Below are positions 1-10,526 of a DNA stretch of 64,000 nucleotides, in pieces. A model generated the notes under the pieces. The model saw only the letters and a list, made by a program, of their open reading frames with translations. It did not search any database and was not told the DNA's origin. Position 1 is the stretch's first letter. The number at the start of each line of letters is the position of its first letter. The stretch is from assembly GCA_014529385.2 (NCBI GenBank), contig CM043958.1:89799025-89863024 (forward strand), written 5' to 3'. The position numbers and the translations under genes were made by a program. The stretch comes from Adiantum capillus-veneris (lineage: Eukaryota > Streptophyta > Polypodiopsida > Polypodiales > Pteridaceae).

Positions 1-1480
1 CTCATAGCCTAAAACATTACTAAATTTACTACAATTAATAGACTATTTAGGAATTAAAATCAACAATTAAGTGGCCTAGTTTAGCCTAAGGTCCTCATAC
101 CTACTTAAAGCCAACTAATAGACCAAACTCAAAGATGAACAAGGTGCTAAAAGTTTGAAAAAAATATAGCATCTAAATTGGCAATGTCACAACTTCATAA
201 ATTTTATGCATTGTTAGAAACTCAAATGACAAGATGCAAACATGTAATTGTGCAAAGATAACAAAGTGATAAAATGTGGTGCCTGCATCAACTTATGGAT
301 GAGAATTTTAGGTTCGTTATCTCTTCTTGTATACCATGCTTACATAGTAGGAATTGTATTATGGTGTAAGATGCAGCTTTGGTTTCTTAAAAATTCTATA
401 GACAAATTGTGCCAACTCCCCACCATACTTCCGTATGACACTCACTTAGAGCGTGTCCTGCCTATCTTTTCATAGTTTTAATTTCAACAAAAGTTTAACT
501 CGTGTTTTTTGTTTAAAGCTCCTGGCAAAGGTGTGGTTTTTTAATGCAAACTTACTCCCATGGCCACATTGCTCATATTTTGTCTTAATCAATAAACTGT
601 TTGTTTTTTAGCTTTTACTACTAAGCTTTTTGTTGTCCTTTAAACTTATGTAGATGTAGATACTAAGAAATGGGGATCCAAATCTGTTACAATGAATGCA
701 TGATTAACAAATTGATGACATGGCTATTGCGGAATAATTTAATTTGACATAACTTTTGTTTAGAAAAAAATTTCAAGCATTTACCAACAGTCTACTTCAT
801 CTTGAAATTGTAGATTGCTACTACGACAAGGCTTACCGTGCATGACAAGTCAGTATTGAAAGATTCATATTAAAATATCATGAAAGTAATTGCTTATGAA
901 AACTAAGGTGGGGCCTTTTCTAGAGCATGTCATGCTTGGCATCTTGTTCAAATGCACCATTATGATCTTGTTCAAATGCACCACCATGATTATGCATATT
1001 GGTCTCAATCTTGACATGAGGCAAACTCTCCTTTGAACACTAATTCTTTTCACATGATAATTTTGGCATGATAAAATAGTTGGGAGTCTCGGGTTTTTGG
1101 TCACAATCTAACACCTTCTTATATTTGGTCTCATGGCGAATGCTCTATTGCAAGTTTGATCTCACTTGGAGTTTGCATAATTGCTGCACAATTCTTTTGT
1201 ATCTTTTTCATAGAGCACGATGTTGAGGGGAACAATCAATCACAAGGGGGAAAGTACTACATCTCTTGACATTGGGATGATTGCTTGGGACAAAGGCCTC
1301 CAGAGGTGAAGAAGTCAATGTGGGTTCTAGATTTTGGAGTGTCTCCTTCATTTGTAGGACAAGTGCTCCGTTGTGAAAAACCAACTCAAATCATGGCGTG
1401 TAGATCACATGCAAAATCAAGCCTTTGGGATGCATGGGGAATCAATACTTTGCTTAATCGATGATTACTTTGGTCATCAG
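1..1480. other. No gene recognised; AT-rich flank
   Basis: I see no conserved protein, RNA gene or clear repeat structure here. The right part, about 1200-1480, may be the decayed 3' end of the LINE lying at 1481-4300, because it lies downstream of that element's reverse transcriptase, but the reading frames are too broken to show it. Confidence 0.4.
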
Positions 1481-2797
1481 CTACTCTTTGTAGGGTAATA
1501 AATTTTCAAGCTTGTTGACTCTAAGACCAGTCACAAGCCCATACAACTCCAAAGCATCCTTGAACATCACGTGGAAATTGCAAGGCATATACAAAGAGTC
1601 ATCGCCATAAGCCTGCCCAATGAAATTGTGACCCGATGGTAACTGCAAGCCATGAAGAAAATCAACGGAAGTTAAATGATCGAGATACATCAACAAAGAG
1701 TGTGTTGCAATAGCATACAACAATGCACTAAGTGGGCAGCCCTGCCTAACTGAAGAGCCAAGAGGCCAAGATTCCATCATCTCACCTTCAAGAATCCTCG
1801 AAGACAAACTACGAGCATACAAGAAATAAACGATATTGGCTAATTTAGGATCAAACCTAAGACACCGCATTTTAGCAGCAATGTAGTAAAGCCTTTTCAA
1901 TATCAACTTGCATAACAAGTACATCTTGATACGTGTACTTTGCATATTCCATGCCAATTAGAACATTAGCCAAGTTGTCAATGATTTGGTGACGTTGTAT
2001 GAGACCACATTGAGACTCATAAATTCTTGAAAGAAGGTCATCTTTACTCCTGTTCACCAACAACTTAGCCAATATCTTATAAACAATGCATCAAGGTAAT
2101 AGGTCACTAATGAGAAAAATGTAAGAAGGTGGTCTTTAATCTAGTTCACCAACAACTTAGCCAATATCTTATAAACAAATGTATTGTTTACCATAATCTT
2201 GAATAGCACATTGCACTCGTAATACAAAGCAAAACCAAGAAACGTCAAGATCAAGATGCATGTGAGCAAGCAAGGGGGAACAAATCTAGAGATCATATCT
2301 CGAAAGGCCTCATAAGTAAGATACACATTGTTAATATGCAGCATGCGCTTTCAAGAAAGAGGTCTATCACAAAGAGATTGCACAAAGTAAAAACTAAATA
2401 AAACGGGATGATGATCTTATAGCTGCAAAGTGTAATCCATTCTCATATTGCATACACAATCATCGTACTTCTATGAGTTTACATACCATCTATCTAGACG
2501 TACGTGATAAGAGTAATGAGCAGCATGATGAAAAGTAAATCCCAAAATATCAAGATATATATGCCATAAATCAAGCATATGTGCAGAAGCAATGAGATGA
2601 TCCCATGCTTGTTTCTCCACGAGCAACATGTGCGAATTGCTTGTGGTGCTATCATGCATATTAGAAGTATTGTTAAAATCACCACAAAGGAGTGCATTGG
2701 AGGTCCATCGATAAGAAAAGATATCCCGCCATAAGGTGGCCCTTTGTGCAGAGGCTGTATGTGCATAGATGCCTCCATTTGACCATTCAGCAAACAT
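1481..2797 (-). pseudogene. LINE ORF2 remnant (endonuclease + reverse transcriptase)
   Basis: Three open pieces together resemble a non-LTR retrotransposon ORF2. The piece at 2471-2797 contains ALLCGDFNNTS, the GDFN block of the APE-type endonuclease. The piece at 1872-2072 has the RT finger pattern of ESQCGLIQRHQIIDNLANV. The piece at 1481-1957 has RQGCPLSALLYAI (RT block before the catalytic site) followed by AYGDDSLYM, which sits where the usual YADD motif is found. The frames are interrupted between and within the pieces, so no full protein can be made. In a live element this protein would nick DNA and copy the element RNA at the nick. Confidence 0.65.
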
Positions 2798-3163
2798 TGT
2801 ACATCACCCAGAGATCATGTGGGTCATTACTCACAAGAACTAGCTAAAGCTCATGTCGAGCCCTCATCAAAACACTGGAGTAACCATGCAAGCTAGCATA
2901 TGCTAATTAATAACCTGAAAAATAGGAATAGTAATCAATAAACTTGTGTTGATTGTGTTCTTACAAATAAACTATTTTTGCCCTACATGTATTTACATAG
3001 TGCCATGTTAGCTGCCATTTATCAAGGTTACATAACCCACACACATTGTACGAGATGCATCTAATGTGGTAAATCATATGTACAAGTGGCAAAAGAACAT
3101 GAGGAATTAGTCAGACTTGCCTATGTGCACGTCTTCTTCCACCACATCTGCACTAGAGCCGAT

Positions 3164-4274
3164 CTATCGATTCAATTTAGAAAAAGTTTCCACAGAATTT
3201 ACATGCAAGGTGGCAGTCTCATCAACAAGTACATCTTTATAAAAATGCATCACTTTTTCCCATGCATCAATCAACGTGCAATTAAATGCATTCTTAATAG
3301 CATTGACAGGTGGAACATAGTTGCAAGAGGAGGGTGGAGTGTGAATCTTGACCATCTTTTTAGGCACCTCCCAAGCATTAGAATCATTGGACCCCACATT
3401 CTTACTTTTCACAGCATTGCCATTACTAGGAACAACAGACTGGAAAGGCTTGGCTTTTCCTTTTTCCACATTGTGAGCTAGATTAACCATTGAGCCTCTC
3501 AACCTCACTGATAGGTTTGCACGTAGGGACTGGAGCAAGTGGCAGAATCGTTGGAGGAGGGGGACTACAAACCGGGTTCAAGGCATTTGGATTGCATGTG
3601 CCCAAATTTACATCGAAAACATGAGTTTGCAAATTTGCTCCATTTGAGTTTGAATGGGTGCTTGCCCACTCTCGGGTCCCCTGAATCGACCATAATGCCT
3701 TCAGGGGTAGGTTTGTCAGTATCCCCATAGAATGCAAAACCTATTGCTGTTCACGTCCAATTTTGGAGGACAAATCACATTCCCAAGCTATGCAACGAAC
3801 AATGGTAGAAAGTGTCTCCATGTGTGAGGGAATTCCACTATTTTCACCCACAATAGGCATTTATGGTAGATAAAACTTTGATAATCCTTTGTCAGTGCCC
3901 ACAAAAGAACATGGCTCATGTGTGTGCTAAAGAAGAGTGGACATCTCCATCAACAGATTTCTAGCTTCAGTATTTGCCAACAGGACTTCATAAAAACTAC
4001 AAGCACCAAAATAAACACCATGGACAGCTTGGCATTTGAGAAGAAAATCAATCCATTGCCCCACATCCTACATAGGAAAAATAGTATGCATTTTCCTCGG
4101 AAAAAACAAGATGACTGCATTCACAACATACTTCGCAATTGGGTCAATGAGTTCCTGCACAGGAATACACACTTCAAGAGCAGGTGCCATACCATTCCAA
4201 GCTTTTTGAGCCTCCTCAAAGTCCTCATAAAGACAAGTTTTCATCTCATTAATGGCATCCAAAAAACTTTCCAT
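3164..4274 (-). pseudogene. Possible LINE ORF1 remnant
   Basis: Minus-strand open pieces at 3164-3538, 3483-3737 and 4068-4274 lie directly upstream of the LINE ORF2 remnant, where ORF1 is expected. They contain proline- and serine-rich text and phrases such as NAFNCTLIDAWEKVMHF, but I see no zinc knuckle or RRM. The assignment rests on position only. They could instead be unrelated sequence. Confidence 0.3.
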
Positions 4275-4626
4275 GGCTTTTCAACGTTTAAACACGCACA
4301 AAGATTTGGACATATATCAACAAAACCCTACCTAAAGAGCAAACGTCTAGATAAAAGCATTGCGAAGAAATGTGAAATTTAGCTACTTGAAGCTCTGTGC
4401 AGAGATCACAAAAGTATGTACATGAGTCCATAGCATGCGTACATCAGAGTATCACTTCGCCTTTCGCAAGTCTACAAATTCACATTGCAAGTTCTATCAA
4501 ACTACTCTTCGTACTGATTATCAGGCAATTTGATGGCACCACTGGACAGGAACAAAAACTCAGCAGATCATGTAGAGGACTAGCCACACTGAAATCTGAG
4601 TCGATGGTCATTCACGATTGAATATG

Positions 4627-4627
<1 letters not shown>

Positions 4628-4660
<33 letters not shown>
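4628..4660. repeat. (AC)n microsatellite at the 3' end of LINE copy 1
   Basis: A run of about 16 AC units followed by a short A run. On the minus strand it reads (TG)n and directly follows the conserved 3' end of LINE family A. Confidence 0.95.
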
Positions 4661-4664
<4 letters not shown>

Positions 4665-7600
4665 AAATGTTATATTAACGTCTTCAAAAGGCCAAAATGA
4701 CGTATGAGACCAAAAAGTTACAATGCGGTGAATCTGATAAAATGTCAAAGTACCAAAAGTATAAAGAAAAGAAAAGGTACTAAAAAAGGGAACTGTGTAT
4801 GATACGAGCAGGGGAAGGATCAGAGTAGGGAATGAGGGCTAATATGACACAATGTGGGTATGTGTGTGGTACAAGATGAGCAGGGTGAACGGTCCTCAAA
4901 AAAGTTGAATCACAAGAGATCCATCATTGGTCGTTGGCGGATCTCATCAATCTCCTCCATGGTCAATAGTCTAATTGGGCGGTGTGCATGCCGAGCCAAA
5001 GTGACCCAAATCCTTTGATGCAGTCTTCGACGGTATTGTGTAGTTCTCCGCTGTCGAGTGCATCTAGATCTCCCAAGCTCGGTCACTCGATCAATCAGCG
5101 TACCTCTAGTATACAGAGAATGTGAGCTCTCCTGAGGTAGCTGCTCCTCTTGCCGCCCATTGTCCGCTCTAAAGAAGTTTGTGATCCATCTCTGAGACCG
5201 GCTAGCCTCTCCTCTCATCAAGCTCTCTCTGTGTCTATGTAGCTCGAGCAAAAATAGTTCCAGACATCTTTGGTCCTCATATCCCATGACTCTAGAAAGT
5301 GGTATAAAGCCCTCCATGAATATGCAGTGAAAGCGGCCTCGTATCTCATAGTAAACTAGACAGTGGCATATATAGTGCAACTTTGTCTCTGGCTCCATGT
5401 GACATAGGGTACATGTCTTGGCCTCTGCTAGTACTCCATTGTACCTACCAGTCTCAATCCGAAGCTGGTGTAAAGATGTGCGTATATGGCCAATAGCGCG
5501 TCGTATCCCATGAGATAAGTGGGTGTCCATGTATCTGGGTCTAGTCACAAAACCATCCTCAGTGATCTCGAGAAGATGCTCTCTATAGAAATCCATTTTC
5601 GTGTCCAGTTCCTATGCCGATTGTATCAAGGTCCTCTTGGTGTCAAGCTGAGTCAAGTCCTGGCGAATGAGCCTGGTGATCTCAGATTGTGTAAGAGTCA
5701 GCAAGGGTGCATCCAATGAGTATTGGAAAGGGGAAAATCTACCCATGTTGAACCCATGTCCCTGAAACCATGATGTCATCTCCCCATACCAGCATGTTTT
5801 ATCTCCCTGCATAGCAAACTGTCGAGAGGACTCAAGTGCTAGGCGGGCATATTTCTCTCTAGGGAGGTCCCATAAGCGGTGTATAAAGGAGACTGGCAGC
5901 TAGCTCTGCTCAAATGATGTCATGGGGTACTGAAGCCTTGGCTTTGATGAGTCGCGAGATCATAGAGACCAAGGGCTTCTCCATGTCTCTCCATCCATCA
6001 GTGCGACCCGACCTCCCATGATGGTCCAAAGAGGGGCCCCTATATTTGAACTCCATAGAGCAATGCGGAGGCCACCAAGGTGTCAATATGTTAGAGCTTC
6101 ATCCGAGGCTCCTGAAACTGGGTCTATGAACACATCCTCTCCAATCCCCCCAATGCTGCATAGGCTCTAGTCAGTCTTGTCTCTATTGCTCTCCTCGCTG
6201 AGAATGCCGGTCCACTAAAGACCACCCCCAGGTAGGTGTAAGCATATGTATACTCCATTGTCTCATGGCCATAGGTGAATGTGGGTGTTGCCTTCCCGAT
6301 CCACTGTGGGGTGGTGTTAAACACCATAACCTTGGTTTTACCAAGGTTGACAGACAAACCATTGTCGTGGGCAAACCTAAGCAATGCGTCCAAGTGATGT
6401 TGCACCCCCCCTGGAGAGTCGGAGATTAACACAATATCATCAACATATAGCAATAGTGGAATCCATGTCCCTGCCAGCTGTGTCCCTCTATCACCATGTC
6501 TCTCAATATAGTCAGAAACCCCATCCACATATATACAAAATAGAGTAGGGGAGAGCGGGCAGCCTTGCTTCACCTTGTTAGTGGATTGAACCAATGTAGA
6601 TAGCCCTTCTGGAGTGTGTACATGCCCCACTACTAATCTATATAATGCCATGATTTCCCAAACCAACTCTGTGGGTACTCCCATCTCCTATAGTATGCGC
6701 ATCAATCTAGCTATGGGCATTGTGTCAAAAGCTTTGTGAAAATCCACAAAACTACAATAGATCCGTCTCCCATGTGATTTGCCCTCCTTAATAATGGCTC
6801 TCGGTGTCAGAATGTGGTCAAGAGTAGAGAAACCTCTCCTGAACCCTGCTTGCCCGGTTGAGCGTATGCCCTCCTTCTTTGCCCATCTACTCAGTTGCTA
6901 CTCGAGAATGGATGCGTACAATTGTGCCAATGTGTGTCCAATCATGATAGTGCGATAGTTCCCAAGCTCCATTGGGTCTCCTGACTTGAAGATGGGTACA
7001 CTAGTAGATAGACTCCAAGTATCATTGCTAGAAGCTCTGCAAGCAAGTCCCAACCATGTATAAAATGCTCCGCCACTAAGCCATCATGATCATAAGCTCT
7101 CCCAGTTCTCATCCTATCAATGGCCTTCTTCACCATCTCAGCGGTGAAAAAAGCACATGTGTGTGGGCATGGCTTGAAGGGATTTTGAAGAGGTGGCTGT
7201 CCGAGAAGTGTGTACAGAGATGATGCATACTGGTCCCAAGCCTCTATAGAAGTAATGGCAGGAGGGAAGGAATGCTCGTGAAAAAGTCGCCATGCTTCCC
7301 CATGAGTCTTGACTCAAGAATAACTGATATAGACCTTGCTCTAGCCGAGGGCCAAAAAAACCCTCTTCTTCCATCGTACTAGGCGTCGGAAGGCAATCTG
7401 AGACTGTCTATGAGTGAGGTCCCCCAAAAGCACCTCCCTCTAAAGTCTGGCTCTCATCTCATGGCACTCCTCATCATACCAACTATTCTGGGGCATGCTC
7501 CCAGAGCGTCATCTCTGATCAGGCTAGGCGTGTAGGTATGCCTCCGCTGCTGCATCATGTAGAGTTTGTGTCAGTATAGTAGTAAGATGCTCTAGGGGTA

Positions 7601-8641
7601 GCCAAGGCTCCTCAGTGCACATGTGTCTGTAGATCGCATCTATGTAGATAGAGTCTGTCTCCTGCAGCATAAAGGTGTAGCGAGTAGGGGATGCTACCCG
7701 TGGCATGTGTGCTAAACTGGAAACAAATGGTCTTCGATACAAGGGCATGATCTACTACCACCCCAAAAGGTTTGGGTCCAATTGTGAGGTCCTGGATACT
7801 AGAGATAAAGCTTGGTTGCGCCATGACATAATCCACTATGCTAGCTCCATGTCTGTGTGGAAAGCATGTAAAACCTCACGCATCGAAAAATATGTGTAGG
7901 CTATAAGATGGACAAGCCATGTGCAATTCCCATGTATATCAAGTATCGTCCATACTCAGTATGCTCCACATCCTGTGATAGTCTAGATAGGCCCATCTCC
8001 GCAATATCCAACTCCCTCAACATCTCCTCTGACGTATCATAAAATATTGTATGGTACTGGGCAATCCTTGCATTGAAGTCCCCCAGGATGATAATGTCAC
8101 CATCTCGTGAGAACTCCCATATGTCATCATCCAAATAGAAAAGGGGGATTGTCCTCTAGGTGGTGCATATACTCAGGGGAAAGTAGCAAATGGCAATGTA
8201 GAGATATTTGCATGTCTCTGCCCTCAGTCGCACCCACATGTACCTTGCCTGCTCATCCCTACGAGCTATATGTACCAATGGTTGCAACTCCTCCCTGAAG
8301 AGAATTGCCACTCCCCCGAGCCTCGTCCTTTGTGCTCCAATCGAGTCTCCTGTCTGTAGGCTATCTCCCATCTGTATCCGTTGACATGTGGCATAGACTG
8401 GCAGGAGCTTGGTGTGTCTCAGAGTAAAATATGATGTTCCTCCCAATGAAACTATCCTCGAAGGCACTCACATCAAGGCATAGGGATCCATTACAGTTCC
8501 AAGTAGCAACTTTGAGTGTGGTCCCATAGGTCTCGCACCATCATGAGAGGGCGTCGCTCCAATATCACCATTCTTCCGTCTTGATAAAAAGTAATCTTTC
8601 CCTTTTCCTCTACCGCTCTAATATCCGGCATTATCTCTTGC

Positions 8642-8646
<5 letters not shown>
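4661..8646 (-). mobile_element. LINE family A, copy 1 (5' truncated in ORF1)
   Basis: Minus-strand non-LTR element. Its 3' end near 4661-4710 carries the family signature GGTCTCAT-CGTCATTTTGGCC, also seen near 30270 and 34190. Its 5' end is cut within ORF1 about 130 bp before the ORF2 start and abuts a (GA)n tract at 8646. The last ORF1 codons are recognisable by comparison with copy 2. ORF2 is broken by several frameshifts, so the copy is dead. On the element strand the borders are (CT)n on the 5' side and (TG)n on the 3' side. Confidence 0.85.
4910..8510 (-). pseudogene. LINE family A ORF2, copy 1 (broken)
   Basis: In order on the minus strand: APE endonuclease pieces ([15 protein letters not shown] at 8156-8467; IIILGDFNARI at 7901-8134), an RT finger and palm region (6124-7136) with [16 protein letters not shown] and [12 protein letters not shown], and a C-terminal region (4910-5812) with a CX2CX8HX4C zinc motif starting at CTLCHMEP. 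The C-terminus is complete and ends after a segment similar to LTMEEIDEIRQRPM, which is also seen in copy 4. The catalytic YADD of copy 2 is YVDD here. Frameshifts separate the pieces and the ORF2 start codon is lost. Confidence 0.8.

Positions 8647-8692
<46 letters not shown>
8646..8692. repeat. (GA)n microsatellite at the 5' border of LINE copy 1
   Basis: Uninterrupted AG/GA dinucleotide run of about 23 units. LINE homology stops where the run starts. Confidence 0.95.
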
Positions 8693-8696
<4 letters not shown>

Positions 8697-9226
8697 TGGG
8701 TTCAGATCACTGTCTTGTCCTCAATGAGTCTGCAACCTGTTATTGTGACGGTTGCATTGTGTCATCAACTCGTTTGCTTTAAACATACGACGAGGTACAG
8801 AACACCTACCCCCATTAGACCGGGTTGATTTTGGGAAAGTTGGATGGCTAAAGCCTAAGATCCATCCACATGGATCACTCTAATGCCATGATTTACAAGA
8901 AACCCTGCACTTTGCAACAGAGGGTGCAGCTCGATCTCTCGCCCACCACACCATGCGCCTGCAACTTTCCACTGCACTAATATAAATAGCCGATTCAATT
9001 GTTTTTGTTTTGTATAAAATTACTGCCTCTGTCCTTTGTGAAAGAAGCCTGGAGGCAGGCGAAAGCTCTTGATTTTCCGCCAGGCTTGTATGAACCCAAC
9101 CTTAGGCTTACCAAGTAACAAGAGCACATAAACACTAACTGTATCAGAAGGGCTAGCACAAGAAGATGTATAAATTTTCTCATGTAGGAAAACAGAGTCT
9201 TTCTCGGTGTTTTTCATACAATGCAT
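8693..9226. other. No gene recognised
   Basis: No conserved reading frame. A short inverted repeat, AAGCCTGG at about 9047 and CCAGGCTT at about 9081, is the only structure I noticed. Confidence 0.4.
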
Positions 9227-9382
9227 AACATCATAAGCTTCTGCTCGAGAGGCACCGCATACCTAGCTAGGTACGACTGGGGGCAGGGGACCCTCGGCCC
9301 CCCCACCGGGCCGACAGTCCCCTACCCCCAATCATACCTAGCTAGGTATGCAATGCCCTCCCTCACAGAAGCTCATGATGTT
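9227..9382. repeat. 156-bp near-perfect inverted repeat (hairpin)
   Basis: Left arm 9227-9300 and right arm 9306-9382 are reverse complements over about 75 bp with few mismatches and a loop of only a few bases. Each arm contains CATACCTAGCTAGGTA and a G-rich or C-rich block. The centre is the C-run near 9301-9305. It could be a small foldback or MITE-type element, or a transcribed hairpin that gives small RNAs. No target duplication was identified. Confidence 0.85.
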
Positions 9383-10422
9383 GAGGTAAGTCACAATGTG
9401 GGAAATATTGTGAGAATTTGTCCAAAACTTCTTGTGTAGTATCGTGGGAAAAACTCCATCCAAAGTATCAAAGACCTGTTCAGAATGAAAGATAGCCTAT
9501 GTGTTAACCTCTTCTTCTTCAAACTTAAGTATCTACCATGGAATGGTATCCAAAAGTTGTAAAAAAACACTTGCATTCAACTTGTGTGAGAGAGAGGACA
9601 GCAACAATAACTTTTCAAGGACTTTCACTTTTCACTGATAGTTTCATTCTCTACCAACAGGAAAATTTCTTGGAATAGAATTGGAATTTTAGAGTTTTAG
9701 TAAGCCACAACGGTTAAGCAACACTATGGCCTTACCCTTGGGATAGCCTAACAAAAAAGCCTGCTAGCACTACACAAGCACTCTCTAAAAAATGCAACAC
9801 GTTAAGATCTAATCAATTTGGAACCGCCATCAAGAAGTGAGTGTTTACAAATTTACCAAGGCTCCACTTAGAGATCGATATGGACAATTGTCGTTAAGTA
9901 GCAATATCCTTTTTTACAGCTCTGCAAATTTGAAAGAATGTATGCACATCTACTATGGCACATCATCTCAACATTCAAAAAGTGTCCCCTCCCTGCTCTA
10001 CTATCAAGTGAGTACTGAATAACCATGACCCAAATAAAAGGGGCTTCAGTGTTGTGTGTGTGTGTGTGTGTGTAGCCAACTTCGAAGGGAAAATTCTAGG
10101 AGCGACCGTCAGGTCCGTGTTGTTAGGTCAAAACTGGATTAGCTTTGCCAAAAGAATAACATATAGGATGTTAGAATGTAAAGAATGCGGTGTTAGAACG
10201 TAGTAAGGGTGGTGATGGCGGTCCCATCACTTTAGTGTCGCTATTCTCATCGATTGCAGGCCAATGACAGGACTTTTGAACATCAGAATGGGTTGTCGAA
10301 GTGGAATTTGGCCTCTTGCTGAAGGACTGCAGAAATCTTTTATGCATCAAACAGCGCTGTGTGCTCCACCATCGTCCATTCCGTATGTGGAACAATTGTT
10401 CAATATCCTCTCATAGAAAACA
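9383..10422. other. 3' flank of the ABC transporter gene; (TG)n at 10053-10073
   Basis: No separate gene seen. The part next to 10422 should hold the 3' untranslated region of the minus-strand ABC transporter, but I could not identify a clear AATAAA signal. A (TG)n run lies at 10053-10073. Confidence 0.4.
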
Positions 10423-10526
10423 TCACCCCTTAGATCTTGTCGTATATTCTCGGACTAGAGCTGCAAATAAAGTTGTAGGATGCTGCTCTAGTAGTTTGGC
10501 TGGGCTATCAAACTCCTTAAGGTAAC
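10423..10526 (-). CDS. ABCC exon 11 (C-terminus)
   Basis: Completes the shared Gly codon, then [14 protein letters not shown] and LFAALVREY, ending TTRSKG and TGA at 10423-10425. This C-terminal pattern is usual for the family. Confidence 0.92.

Larger units (their letters stand above)
1481..4300 (-). mobile_element. Decayed LINE (different family from the copies further right)
   Basis: Endonuclease-like and reverse-transcriptase-like fragments occur in LINE order on the minus strand (endonuclease at higher coordinates, RT at lower), with possible ORF1 remnants upstream. The fragments are split by stops and frame changes, so this is an old, inactive copy. The RT differs from LINE family A in its motif: a GDD core in place of the usual ADD. 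No poly(A) tail or target duplication could be placed, so both ends are approximate. Confidence 0.6.

Noticed and set aside
8645-8710. LINE 3' UTR homology (GGGTTCAGAT) right of the (GA)n at copy 1
   Set aside because: Only about ten bases match the 3' UTR of copy 4; the neighbours do not. Likely chance.
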